From Caprella mutica (lineage: Eukaryota > Arthropoda > Malacostraca > Amphipoda > Caprellidae), in contig CANNZV010001140.1 of the NCBI GenBank assembly GCA_947561585.1, forward strand, positions 1 to 64,000: 64,000 nucleotides of DNA, read 5' to 3'. This document shows positions 11,366 through 21,884 of the stretch, piece by piece; positions within the stretch are counted from its first letter, which is position 1, and every line of letters begins with the position of its first letter. The position numbers were made by a program, and so were the translations under genes. The notes under the pieces were generated by a model that saw only the letters and a program-made list of their open reading frames with translations, made no database searches and was not told the origin of the DNA.

Positions 11366-12572
11366 GTTTGGAAGCAAATGAAAGTGCATATTATAATCCA
11401 ACGAAAAATATATTTAATAATTTACAGTAATGTATTATTACATAAGGGTTTTAAGAATTCAAAAATCATAAATTTATTCAAAATGTCCCCCTTGTTTTTA
11501 AAAACAGCCTCAAATCTCCTCCGAACTCCACACTGCAATGGAATTTACCACAGGCCTTTGATTCAAGAATGGACCATACCGAAAAGTCGATAGGATTAGC
11601 ATCTGGGGAGCAGGGAGGCCACATTTCTTTGGACCAAAACCGTGGAAGATGGTCATGGCACCAGTTTTGAGTGACATTTGCAGTATGTGAAGTCGCGCCG
11701 TCTTGCTGAAATGTCCATAGAGTGTCATTACCGAAGTGATCTTTAGCTGATTCCAACATTGGCGTCAAAATATTCTCAATATAACATTTAGCATTGATTT
11801 TGGCGCCTTGTTCCACAAAAATTAAAGGAGATCTCCAAGTTTCTGAAACGGCGGCACAGACCATTACTGAAGCAGGTTTCATGGTTCTGTGGACAGTTTT
11901 TTGGTTGTATGGGATGTCTTTTGCACTTTTACCAATTATTCTGTCATTCCTACGGTTGTGAGCCATTTCCACTGTGAAAATTTTTTCGTCAGACCAAACA
12001 ATTTCACCAGCCGTGCCAGACTTCAATTCTCTCAGAAGTGCTTTGCTTCTCTCCAATCTCTTTTTCTTTACAGCTTCTGACAGAGTCTGTCTCTTTTGGA
12101 GGGTGAAAGAGGACATTTTTAAGTCTTCTTTGACAACTCTTCTCATTGTTCTGGGACTCGCATTAGCTGTTTTGGCTAACAATCGTATTGACGTTTTCGG
12201 GTTCCTCCTGATCTTCTCTCGGGCACATTTTATCAGTTGTTTGGTGCGTTGTGAGCGTGGTCTACCACTTCTTGGACGATCAGTCAAGTCTCCTCTCTCA
12301 TTAAAACGCTTCACACACTTCCAAACAGTCGATCTCGCTATTGAGAGAGTCTTTGAAATGACGGAATCTGACTTCCCTGCACGGTGTAGAGCAATAATGG
12401 CTTCTCTTTTGTCTGACATTTTTGAATTGACTAAATTTTGTAAAAAATAACACTGCCACCTCATAATGTAGTGTCTCTACTATAGTTCAAACCCTATCAC
12501 CTACTTAGGAATTTATTTTTAAGAATTATATTAATGTTTGAAAAATTGCTTCCAAACTTACGCCCCACCCTG
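11366..12572 (-). mobile_element. maT-type (DD37D) mariner element, copy 1
   Basis: The right end reads CTTACGCCCCACCCTG followed by TA (12573-12574), matching the terminal repeats of copies at 30688-31982 and from 63358. The left end begins only at GTTTGGAAGC, because the outer 15 bp (CAGGGTGGGGCGTAA in copy 2) have been replaced, so this terminal repeat is damaged. The element encodes a minus-strand transposase with a 3' deletion and is probably immobile. Confidence 0.9.
11478..12464 (-). pseudogene. maT (DD37D) transposase, C-terminal deletion
   Basis: A 328-codon frame. The N-terminus has paired helix-turn-helix DNA-binding regions (AGKSDSVISKTLSIARSTVW; a GRPRS linker; a second helix set with RRNPKTSIRLLAKTAN). 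The catalytic triad is in IVWSDEKIF, FQQDGATSHT and SPDANPIDFSVW. I count 37 residues between the second D and the D of NPID, which gives DD37D, the maT signature. The initiator is probably the ATG of MSDKREAI, 15 codons in. Near the end about 73 bp present in the other copies are missing between short TCC repeats. This shifts the frame and replaces the normal C-terminal 45 residues. Confidence 0.9.
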
Positions 12573-13123
12573 TATATCCATGAATGAGAAAGTCAATAAC
12601 AAAGATTTTAATTGAATGAAAAATATTAGGATTTAATTTTTACTACTACCATATGGAAATAAATTATTCCTATTATGAACTTTGTGTTTTTCGTCCTCGT
12701 GCAAGCCCTTTTTATTTACCTTTTTTTTAATTCGTTGCAGGACGTTTACTTTTTGTTGTAACTCTTAACAGATTATCACAAAAAGTGTATGAATAAAACT
12801 GTTTAGAAAATTTTTAGGTTTGACAGTTTGTAAAATAAACTAGAATGAAAATGGGTTTCAGTTTTTTTTTGCGCTACCCTGTATTTAAGTGAACTGTTTG
12901 AGAAATAGTTCGACGAAGTGTTTTATACTATATTCAGATTCACAGCATAAGCTGTACCTAATCCAAATATATTTTAAGAGAACTGTATGAGATTATTAAT
13001 ATATAAATAGGTAGTTTTAAAATTAATAAAAATATGTTCTTTCTAATGGTTCATTGATACCTATTCCTGATTCAATTAACATACTTTTCATCGAATGAAT
13101 TATTCTCTCCTGACTACACCTAT
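12573..13123. other. Intergenic
   Basis: No gene. GCGCTACCCTGTA at 12871-12883 looks like one outer end of a Tc1/mariner-type repeat (TACAGGGTAGCGC on the minus strand); its partner was not found. Confidence 0.4.
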
Positions 13124-13357
13124 TGTGGTAAGGCAATAGAAATGGCTCAATTGGAGAATAGGTATTTATTTCAAGGAACACAACAAGATAATAGCGAGAG
13201 GTACAGTAGTTGTGTGGCTAGGATGAGGTGTGGAAGTAGAATGAATATACAGTTCAATTAAGAGTCTAAGCTAGACACATAGGAGATATTTAAACACAAC
13301 TCAGTAATCTATCAGGCTGCGCCTACTAAGTGTAAATCACAATACCACTATATTACA
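13124..13357 (-). repeat. gypsy 3' LTR (full length, 234 bp)
   Basis: Reads TGTGGTAAGGCAATAG to CACTATATTACA on the plus strand. The sequence abutting it (13358-13370) is the polypurine tract on the minus strand. Confidence 0.85.
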
Positions 13358-13370
13358 TTCCTCCCCTCTA
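13358..13370 (-). promoter_or_regulatory. gypsy polypurine tract
   Basis: Minus strand TAGAGGGGAGGAA directly precedes the 3' LTR, as expected for the plus-strand primer. Confidence 0.75.
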
Positions 13371-14026
13371 GATATGACATATTATTAGAAATTATTTTAC
13401 AGAATACACAGAATAAACATTACAACAGTAAACATTCTGTAGCGACAGTAATATTAATATAAACAAACAAATTTTATATTTATTTTGGAACCAATATTAA
13501 AAAGAAATAATCAATGATACATTAGTATGAAAATTAGAATTAGGATTACAGAATAGTAAAAAGTGTTTTGAAAAAGGATATACATTATGCAGAAGATGAG
13601 AAGAACAATCACAAGTACGTAGACAGTACAGAATAGTAATAACTAAATTAAATCAATAATGGAATCGTTCAATGGGTTTTGTGGTCCTTGTGGAACGTCT
13701 CAGGATTGGTGATTTTTCCACCTGGGGAACATCAACGTTCTTCGGGGCTTCCGGAATTTCATCATCAGTTCCTCCGTCAGTGGTCATTAGGGATCGTCCT
13801 GGGAATGAGTTGGTCCAAATGCCGTTTCACCTTACGTCCATCCTCAGCAGTGCATTCGTAGGAGATGGGTCCAGTTTGTCTCTGTACGAATGCTGGTGAC
13901 CACTTGTTCGTGTCCTTAGAGTACCATTACAGGATCACCAACTGAAATATCTGGTATTCTTGGGCGTCCTGTATGATTCTGAACTTGGGCTTGCTGTCGC
14001 TTGTACACTTGAGATTGGACACAGAC

Positions 14027-14675
14027 CTATGGGTAAACCAAATCCAGACGAGACCTCAAACGCCTGCCAAACATCAGCTCCGCCGATGAGACGCCTGTAG
14101 TTGAATGAGGGGTGAGTCTATAGTTGAAGAGGAACTCATCAATGAGAAGTTTTATAGGTTTCTCGGAAGTCGAAAGCTGTTTTTTAAATGTTCCAACCAT
14201 TTTCTCTGCTAAGCCGTTGGTCGAGGGATGGTACACAGCAGAGGGGCTGTGCAAGATTCCTCAAACCTTCAAGAAACACTTAAATTCAGTTGATCTGAAG
14301 CAAGGTCCATTATCAGAAGTGATTGATACTGGGAAAGCAAAGGTTGCAAATGAATGAGTTAAACAATCAATGGTGTCTCTAGCACTAGTACCAGTAGTGT
14401 TGTAGACGTCAACCCACTTGGAATGAGCGTCTACCAGCACAAAGAAGAATCGACCGTTTACGGGACCAGCATAATCGATATTTAAACGATGCCATGGTTT
14501 TGAAGGTCAGTTCCATAGGTGAAAATCTGCTTTAGGGATCTGTAGAAGATTTACTAATTTCCTCCATAAATTTATCGAGATTTGGCCACCAGATATAGCT
14601 TCTGGCTAATTCTTTCATCCTGGAGGATCCAGAATGGGTTGAATGAAGTTCCTCCAGTAGTAGCCGTCTTAGTTT
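14027..14675 (-). pseudogene. gypsy integrase, frameshifted
   Basis: Read on the minus strand, the HHCC-type region is recognisable (HSTHSGSSRMKELARSYIWW). The catalytic core follows, with HRLNIDYAGPV, LVDAHSKWVDV, SITSDNGPCF and YHPSTNGLAEKMVGTF, so all three acidic residues are present. The pieces lie in different frames with stops between them. The last open part (14254-14027) ends GVSSAELMFGRRLRSRLDL. The remaining 3' sequence (13371-14026) is degenerate. Confidence 0.8.
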
Positions 14676-14964
14676 CACCGGAATGACAACACGAGAACCC
14701 CAGAGTATACACCCACACTGCAGCGATATCTCGTCCTAACGGGAAAGATATGGAGTAACATCTGGGTCCCCCACCATCTTTTCAGCCCAACCATTTTCAA
14801 TATATTTGAAAACTTATGACAATGCTGGATCTCGCCTAGTGTATTCCTGGATTTCACGGTAGGTGACTGGAGAAGATTCCAAGAAATTGACTAATATATC
14901 CCACTCCTTAGAAACAGGAGATGTGTCCTTTGAAGAATCCGGCAGAGGTAGTCTACTCAGTGCA

Positions 14965-15981
14965 TCAGCTATACCAAGTAATACACCAGATCTGTGCTTG
15001 AGAGTGAAATTGTAGCATTATAGACCTTCGCTGAATACGACCCGAAGCCATAGTTGGGGTTGCTTTGGTTTGTGAAAATAGATCCAGCAAGGGTTTGTGG
15101 TCAGTGATTACAGTGAAATCACTTTGACCCCATAGGTAGAAATGGAATTTATGAAGAGCAAACACTATAGCCAGTGCTTCTCTTTTGACTTGACCGTAAT
15201 TCCTCTCAGCCGGAGCTAAGGTTCTCGAAGCGAAGCAAATAGTGCGTTCAACTCCATCGATAAGATGACAGAGAACGGCTCCAATTCCGTAAGAGCTACT
15301 GTCAGCAACGACCACTAAAGGAAGTAAATGAACCAAAAGAATGGACTCAGATAAAACCTTCTTCGAAGCCTGGAATGCCGATTCTTGAGATTCACTCCAC
15401 TTCCATGGTGAATTTTTCCTGAGTAATTCATTTAATGTTTCTAGTAAAGATGCTGCCGAAGGTATGAAACTCCTATAAAAATTAAGCATTCCTAAGTATG
15501 CTCTTAGTTGAGTGATATCAGTAGGAGTTGGAGCAGCCCTAATTTTCTCATTAGTAGGATGAAGACCTTCAGCATCGATCAAGTAACCAAGATAAGTCAC
15601 TTTAGGGACTCCAATCGAACATTTAGATAATTTTAATCCAGCATCTTGCATCAGAGTAAGAACCTTGTGGAGTCTTTCATCATGTTCTACATCCGTGGGA
15701 GCGGTAATAAGGATGTCGTCTAGGTAGCAAAACACTCCAGGAATGTCTCTTAGTAGACCTTCCATTGCACGCTGAAAAATACCAAGTGCTGATGCTTCAC
15801 CAAAACTAAGTCTGTTATAGACAAACAAACCACGATGGGTATTCAGAACAGTGTATTGTTTAGATTCCTCATCCAATTGAAGCTGTACATAGGCTTGAGA
15901 CATGTCTAGTTTAGAAAATATTACTCCACCAGATAGTTTTCTGAAAAGATCTTCCATTCTTGGGATAGGATAAGTATCCAA
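14965..15981 (-). pseudogene. gypsy reverse transcriptase and RNase H, lacking RT N-terminus
   Basis: A 338-codon frame beginning inside RT at DTYPIPRMEDLF. The palm is present (VFCYLDDILI, about residues 84-93), then connection motifs (LGYLIDAEGLHP, LRAYLGMLNFYRSFIP). RNase H includes VVVADSSSYGIGAVL, FASRTLAPAERNY, REALAIVFALHKF and ITDHKPLLDLF. The end is frameshifted. The RT fingers are gone: the frame begins right after the protease fragment of the gag frame, consistent with one internal deletion of several hundred bases. Confidence 0.9.
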
Positions 15982-15994
15982 ACGTGCGGCTTTG

Positions 15995-16924
15995 TTAACG
16001 GTTAGATTTTGATATCAATGAACGAGCTGCACCCGTATCAATTTCCATGAGCAAATTCTTACCATTAAGAGTAACCGTAGTGACGTTAGGTTGAAGTTTC
16101 TTGCCAGAAATACCAAATACGTACTCATAGCAACTTGAGTGATCTGGCTCTTGACTAGGACCAGCTCTGAGGACATTAATATTACCCTGCTTTGTTTGTT
16201 TGGATGTTCGTTTCTTAAAACAACGACTCTTCAGATGACCCTTTTTGCCACAAAAATAACATTGTTGGTCTTTGTAGGGACAGTCAGGACGCCAATGCAT
16301 CTTACCGCACGCCGTACAGGGTGTGGGTGGTTCTTTGTCCTTATTTGCTATAGTGGATCTAAGAGTCTGTTCTTGGAGTGATCTGACGACATTGATAGGT
16401 TGACTTCCCATAGCCAGGACATCACGACTAGCTGCCTCTCTAGCTGAAGCCATTTCAAGCGCTCGCTTGAAAGTTAGGTCAGATTCGGACAATAGAGTCC
16501 TTTGAGTTTCGGAGCTAGACAACCCCATAACAAATCTATCACGGAGCATATCGTTTAGTTTGTCACCAAAGTCACAAGTGTGAGCTAAGGACTTCAACCC
16601 CGCGACAAAATCTGCTACAGTTTCTCCAGGCTTTTGAGACCTAGAGTAGAAAATGTACCTCTCATAGATAACGATGACTTTAGGCTTAAAGTGTTCTTTA
16701 AGAGCTGCAATTATGTCATCATATGACTTAGTAGCTGGGTCATTAGGTGAAAACAGGTTGCGGGCCAAGGAATAGATCTTTGGTCCTCTCAACGTCAGAA
16801 AGGATGCCACCTTCTTTTCGTCCTTTACTCCGTTAGCTACGAAGAAAAGTTCAATGCGACTGACATAGGTATCAAAATCCCCCAGACTAGGATTGAAATT
16901 ATCGATATTTTCAATTTTAGCCAT
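15995..16924 (-). pseudogene. gypsy Gag plus start of protease
   Basis: I choose the ATG at 16924 (MAKIENIDNF), just inside the primer-binding site; an earlier in-frame Met lies within the LTR. A retrotransposon gag domain spans about residues 1-190. A cysteine cluster (CTACGKMHWRPDC) is followed by a CCHC knuckle (CYFCGKKGHLKSRC). A protease active site MEIDTGAARSLIS comes near the end. The frame stops shortly after, at the internal deletion junction, so no complete protease is encoded. Confidence 0.88.
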
Positions 16925-16945
16925 TGTATAGAGGTGTAGTGAAAA

Positions 16946-16962
16946 ATCCTCGTCGCCAATTA
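16946..16962 (-). promoter_or_regulatory. gypsy primer-binding site
   Basis: On the minus strand, directly after the 5' LTR, ATAATTGGCGACGAGGA resembles the TGGCGAC-type tRNA primer sites of several insect gypsy elements. The priming tRNA was not identified. Confidence 0.5.
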
Positions 16963-17081
16963 TGTGGTAAGGCAATAGAAATGGCTCAATTAGAGAACAG
17001 GTATTTATTTCAAGGAACACAACAAGATAGTAGCGAGAGGTACAGTAGTTGTGTGGCTAGGATGAGGTGTGGTGTATTACA
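16963..17081 (-). repeat. gypsy 5' LTR (internally deleted, 119 bp)
   Basis: Matches the first ~113 bp of the other LTR, then jumps to its last bases (TGTATTACA). About 115 bp are missing relative to the 234-bp LTR. Several substitutions separate the two LTRs, so the insertion is older than the copia element. Confidence 0.85.
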
Positions 17082-17380
17082 CCGATGTTTTTTTATTACA
17101 TGATGAAAAGTTATTACGATCCATTATCCATAATTATTGTATATATACACACTCCCATAAATAACATTGCAAAAATTACCTATATATACCTACTTCGTTT
17201 TCTATGCAATGAGATGCGGTTAAGAGACTCTTGTTTGCCACCAACTTCAACCGTTTTACGTGAGTGTTAACGCTAAGCACAAAAAGATCGTACAGTTTTC
17301 ACTGGTGCTAAGCGCAAACGAGACTTAACCTTGAGCAACTCGATTTTTGTGGCTAAGAGACTTTGGATTGTGGATCTTCA

Positions 17381-17565
17381 TTTATCTTTAAGAGAATAAT
17401 GAGGATATCAATTGGAAATAACGAGGGTATATTATCTTTAAGGAAACAATGAGGATATCAAGTGGAAATAACGAGGGTATATTATCTTTAAGGAAACAAT
17501 GAGGATATCAGTTGAAAATAACCAGGGTATATTATCTTTAAGGAAACAATGAGGATATATATCAG
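17381..17565. repeat. Tandem repeat, 50-bp unit
   Basis: Three to four copies of a unit starting GAGGATATCAATTGGAAATA and ending TTTAAGGAAACAAT, with a 50-bp period. It abuts and forms the apparent 3' end of the Rep-like reading frame. The 17082-17380 stretch before it holds no gene. Confidence 0.85.
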
Positions 17566-18141
17566 TTCTTCGCCCAAATCAGGGAAAGGAGTCGGTTCGA
17601 CAAATGGATATGCTGTTGCGGGACTTATAATAGGAACATCACAATAATCCTGACAAAAGATATTGTCGAGAGTAACTACCTCCCATCTATCAATGGAAAG
17701 CATTGAACGCTCAGGATATCCATTGGAGCATACCATAATTTTAAGAGAACTCCACAGCCGCCTACACCCTCTGTATTTTCCTGATACCATCAAGCCATTC
17801 TTCAAATATTCCAATGCAGAATAGTCGAAATGCTTTAGGGCTGGTCTGCTAACATCCATAACCAATCCAGCTGTACCATCAGGTACTAGAGGCGGTAGAT
17901 CACGAGATGAAACATTTCCATCTACATAGGAATAGTTGTACAGTATTGTCATGAACATGCAAAGGAAAATTTTACCTTTGTTGCCCTCTACATCAACGAT
18001 CCAAAGAACTTTCCGGTTGTCCTGCTCCATTAGCATGCGAAGAATTTTGTACTGCCAATTTTTAAGCTTCTTTGATGACCATGTTGCATGCAGATCTAAT
18101 TTACTTTTAATTTCTTTTAATTCTCGAACTCTTCTGTCCAA
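17488..18141 (-). pseudogene. Endogenous CRESS-DNA-virus Rep-like superfamily 3 helicase domain
   Basis: A 217-codon open frame matching the helicase half of replication proteins of small circular single-stranded DNA viruses, in the nanovirus/alphasatellite-like style. Visible motifs: Walker A EGNKGKI (residues 52-58), Walker B GLVMDVSR (92-99), an LEYLKNGLMVSGKY segment (110-123), motif C IMVCSN (135-140) and SIDRW (149-153). The usual Ser/Thr after the Walker A lysine is Ile, which should impair nucleotide binding. The HUH nuclease domain normally upstream is absent; the same frame upstream of 18141 meets a TAA within about 8 codons. From about residue 193 the frame is just 50-bp tandem repeat. 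I infer an old integrated viral fragment. A domesticated helicase fragment is the alternative. Confidence 0.78.
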
Positions 18142-18653
18142 GAATACATAGTTTGCAGCTTATTCTTTCGTTACTTTTAGTTGCTGGGAACATGATGGAA
18201 TCAGCAATCCTCTTATCATCATTTGAATGGATGGTGGGCGCTTGTTTTCAGTGGAATTCGATTCTTCACCAAGGTGTTCCCGACTAAAATCTCCGACGAT
18301 TTCAAAATTCTGATCTGTTTATAACAAACAGATGTGAGAAAATAATCAAAATTAACATAGAATTCTAACATAATACTAAATAAAACTATCACCTGCTCAG
18401 TCAAAGAAAAGAGTATCCGTATTTCTAATTTTCACATTTAAAATAAGTAAGCTTCACAAATTATAATGCTTGTAGATATTTTAAAATTTATCTGAGTACA
18501 CGAAAAAAATATTTAGTATTTAAAACTAATAGTAAATTATAAAATTGTAATTTGAGAAATTAGCAGCATGCGGAAACTTTTTTCATAATACACTCCTAAA
18601 TATATTTACATGGTATGAAGCTCTTAGGAATGATAAACATCTGGTACCAATCT
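18142..18653. other. Flank of the Rep-like fragment
   Basis: On the minus strand the Rep frame extends about 45 codons further upstream, interrupted by one stop, with no HUH nuclease motifs that I can see. The remainder to 18653 is AT-rich with no gene. Confidence 0.4.
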
Positions 18654-18879
18654 GTAATAGTCAGAGGTGGGCAGCGCTACTTTGAAAAGCAGCGGCGCTG
18701 CCGCTGCTGCTACATGCATAATAATGTAGCGGCGCTGCCGCTACCGCTATATTTTGAAAAAAGCAGTGGCGCTGCCACTACAGCAGAATGTAGCGGCAGC
18801 GCTACTTTCCAAAATAATATCATCTATGTTGTAAAATTGAATTTATTATATTTACGGTCACGTACAGCGTAGAAATTAA

Positions 18880-19740
18880 ATGTTGATCCCCTGAAAAAGA
18901 TTACACGCAAGGATAGGAACAAATTCCAAATAGCTACGAGACATAACTATCCTTGATCAAGAGAGAACTTAAAGAGGAAACCATTGAAAACTAGTGATGC
19001 TGTTTTTAAGAGAGTCCGTGTGGAGAAACTCGCCACTGTAGAATATTGGAACTAATTGTCTCTTATGTTTCACCTATTACGAGGCCTCTTTCGAAATATA
19101 CACACAAGGTTACTATGGGCGGAAAAGTATCTTAAGACTAATTACCGAACAGTACTCTACAAAGACAAAATGCCTCTCGACAGCCCTGACTGATGGGCTA
19201 AAGCTAGGCTCCCTCATGCCTCACCACATCGCCAACGAATTTGACGTCAACATGGAAGTGGAGGTGTGATAATTTTGGCTGGGACCATTGGAAATGAACT
19301 GGTCGGATCTTCCAGGATTCCAAAAGGAGTGAAAATAAATTTTGCTAATTATATTAACTTTTTGAATTGTGGATTTGTTCATTGGCTGAAAAGGAACTGC
19401 TGCGTTAAAAAAAAGTTATTTTCATACATGACAACGCTCTTCTCACTCTACTAAGGCAACTGTGTATTTCCAGAGGAGTAGTAAGTTCGTCAATGACAAG
19501 TTGATGGTATGGCCTAGTCTCCCAGTCCCAATTGAAGAACTTCAGTCCATCCTGAATAAGAATGTGTAAGTGCGAAGACGTCAGTTCTCGTCGAAAGATG
19601 AGCTCTGGATGGATACTGAAGACTCTTTTAAGACGATAGCGTCTGATACAATTCAGAAATTTACAGATTTGATGGATAAGCGTCTTTTAGAAATGGTGGA
19701 AAAGAGGGAAAATCAAACAGGATATTGACTTAAAATTAGC
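18880..19740 (+). pseudogene. Tc1-like transposase remnant (DD34E type)
   Basis: Broken by many stops and frameshifts but recognisable across frames on the plus strand. KTSDAVFKRVRVEKLATVEY is followed by GGVIILAGTIGNELVGSSRI (the equivalent of GG.VMVWAGI in Tc1 proteins). Then comes FIHDNALLTLL around the second catalytic D, MVWPSLPVPIEELQSILNKN (degenerate SPDLNPIENLW region) and RRQFSSKDELW near the C-terminus. A 62-codon open piece lies at 19266-19454. It is clearly inactive and old, with no terminal repeats found. It sits inside hAT-like element C. Confidence 0.75.
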
Positions 19741-19996
19741 AGTTAAACTACACATGAACGCTATCGCAAGAAAAATTACAATAGAATTATTTAAAACGTT
19801 TATTTACGCATTTTTAGTGTTATGCTTGGTACACTGAAAATGAATAACTTTTAGTAAAATGATTGTAGCATCCGAAATAATAATTGAAATACTTTGAATT
19901 TTCTTTAAAAGTTACTCGCAATGTAGGTGCGCATTTCCTGAAATTTCCAAGATTAACCATTGAGTTAAACTAATTTTATTGCAACAAACATATAAG

Positions 19997-21497
19997 CAGA
20001 GATGGGCGGGATTGTACTTTCACAGTACCAAGTAAAAGTACTAAGTAACAAGTAAGTACTTCAAGTACTTGAAATACTTACTTGTTACTTCAAGTACTTT
20101 CTGAAAAGTACTTTGATAAATTACTTTGAAGTACTTTTTACAAGTACCTGTTACTTCCCAAGTAAAAAGTACTTTGTAAAGTACATTTTTCCTTATATAA
20201 TAAAATGACAGTCAGACTTACGACAATGTCGCAACAGTTGCTAGATGTTGCCAATTGGATTCAAGATATTTTAATAGATTCGTTCTATAATCTCTGTAAA
20301 ATTGAATATCTTTCCCGTTTAAAAATGTATTTTCAGCACCGTACACACTATCAAACTGGATAAAAACTGTTCGATTTTAGTTTTGTCAAACACTAAAATC
20401 TAGAGTTTGAAGAGCCAGGTGAGGTCCAACAAGTAGAATCAAACTAAGATATTGTATTATTTTATGAGAAGATGATAGTTTATATATTCTGAATTACAAT
20501 CATGTATATGAGCTATATTGACCAATTGAAGTACAATTCTATAATTATTTTGTGATACCTAGATATCGCAACCAATATTTGCCAAACGCATACATTGAAA
20601 AGAGTCAGTGTGATAATGTTCTATCAGAGAAGAGAGTCACTCTGATGATGTTCTATCAGAGAAAAGAGTCACTGTGATTATGTACTATCAGAGAAGAGAG
20701 TCACTGTGAAGATGTACTATCTGAAAAAAAGAGTACTGTGATGATGTGCTATCAGAGAAAAGAGTCACTGTGTTGATGTACTATCAGAGAAAAAAGTCAC
20801 TGTGATGATGTACTGTCAAAGAAAAGAGTCACTGCGATAATGTACTATCAGAGAAAAGAGTACTGTTATGATGTACTAGCAAAGAAAATAGTCACTGTGA
20901 TGAAGTACTATCAGAGAAAAGAGTCACTGTGATGATGTACTATCAGAGAAAAGAGTCACTGTGATGATGTACTGTCAGAGAAAAGAGTCACTGTGATGAT
21001 GTCCTATCAGAGTAAAGACTCACTGTGATGATGTATTATCAGAGAAAAGAGTCACTGTGATGAGTACTATCGGAGAAAAGTTACTGTGATGATGTACTAT
21101 CAGAGAAAAAAGTCACTGTGATGATGTGCTATCAGAGAAAAGAGTCACTGTGATGATGTGCTATCAGAGAAAGAGTCACTGTGATGATGTACTATCAGAG
21201 AAAAGAGTCACAGTGACGATGTACTATCAGAGAAAAGAGTCACTGTGACGATGTACTATCAGAGAAGAATCACTGCGATGATGTACTATCAGAGTTAACA
21301 GTATAAATCATTAGTTTTTAAATTATATAGGAAATGTACTTGGTACTTGAAAGTATTTTAGAAAGTATTTGGTACTTGTACCTTGAAACTACTTTTTTAT
21401 TTGAGTACGTACTTAGGCAACTACTTCAAGTACTTTGATTTACGAGTACTTGTACCAAGTACTTGAGTACTTTCGATGTACTTTTCGCCCATCTCTG
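19997..21497. mobile_element. hAT-like element A (copy 1), non-autonomous, satellite-filled
   Basis: Inverted ends begin CAGAGATGGGCG on both sides. Flanking 8-mers CATATAAG and CACATCTG match at five of eight positions, as an eroded hAT duplication would. Both subterminal regions are packed with variants of the palindrome AAGTACTT, and the centre is a 32-bp satellite. There is no transposase. Another copy of this family is split between 28073-28515 and 55412-55964. Confidence 0.8.
20596..21295. repeat. 32-bp satellite inside element A
   Basis: About 21 tandem copies of a unit beginning GAGAAAAGAGTCACTGTGAT and ending GATGTACTATCA. Units differ by substitutions and 1-3 bp indels. The same unit, reverse complemented, fills 28265-28515, and one unit remains at 55948-55964. 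Confidence 0.9.
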
Positions 21498-21884
21498 CAC
21501 ATCTGCTTAAAATCGTAAGACGATGTGTAAGTTGATCGTATTAGGCGGTTTTATCTTAATATCAAATATTCACATTGCGTATCATTATTATGGTCGTACC
21601 TCCTATGAATCATTGTTTGAATATTAGTTGGTCGTTCTGCGCGGATTTGTCTGAATATCACTTACAACTGATTAGCTATCTAGGGTCGCGCATTTGTGTA
21701 GACTTTTATCTAGATTCCTCAGATAACTTTAATATTTTTGATTTTAAAAGAAACGGTAGCGCAAAAAACCTCTAGCGCTTCTGAAAAAAGTTGCGGCGCT
21801 GCCGCTACTGCTACATTAGCACAGAAGTAGCGGCGCTGCCGCTACACAAAAAGAAGCGGCGCTGTGCCTACCTCTGGTAATAGT

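Larger units (their letters stand above)
13124..17081 (-). mobile_element. Ty3/gypsy LTR retrotransposon, internally deleted
   Basis: The minus-strand element has its 3' LTR at 13124-13357 and its 5' LTR at 16963-17081. Domain order on the minus strand is gag, a protease start, RT, RNase H, integrase, which defines Ty3/gypsy. It is only about 4 kb because the rest of protease and the first part of RT are missing, and the 5' LTR is also shortened. Flanks CCTAT and CCGAT match at four of five bases, so the target duplication is plausible but not clean. Confidence 0.92.
18662..21876. mobile_element. hAT-like element C, 3.2 kb, with 8-bp TSD
   Basis: Ends are CAGAGGTGGGCAGCGC and, reverse complemented at the right, CAGAGGTAGGCACAGCGC. 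A perfect 8-bp duplication GTAATAGT flanks it (18654-18661 and 21877-21884), as in hAT transposons. GC-rich near-palindromic motifs of the form GTAGCGGCGCTGCCGCTAC are clustered near both ends (18690-18800 and 21780-21865), in the place of hAT transposase-binding subterminal repeats. The inside has no hAT transposase; it holds a dead Tc1 copy and the nested element A. Confidence 0.85.

Noticed and set aside
18880..19740. Considered as the transposase of hAT-like element C
   Set aside because: Its motifs are Tc1 (DNA-binding/DD34E type), not hAT, so it is a nested unrelated remnant.
20596..21295. CRISPR-like array
   Set aside because: The 32-bp units are contiguous with no unique spacers; it is a satellite within a transposon in eukaryotic DNA.
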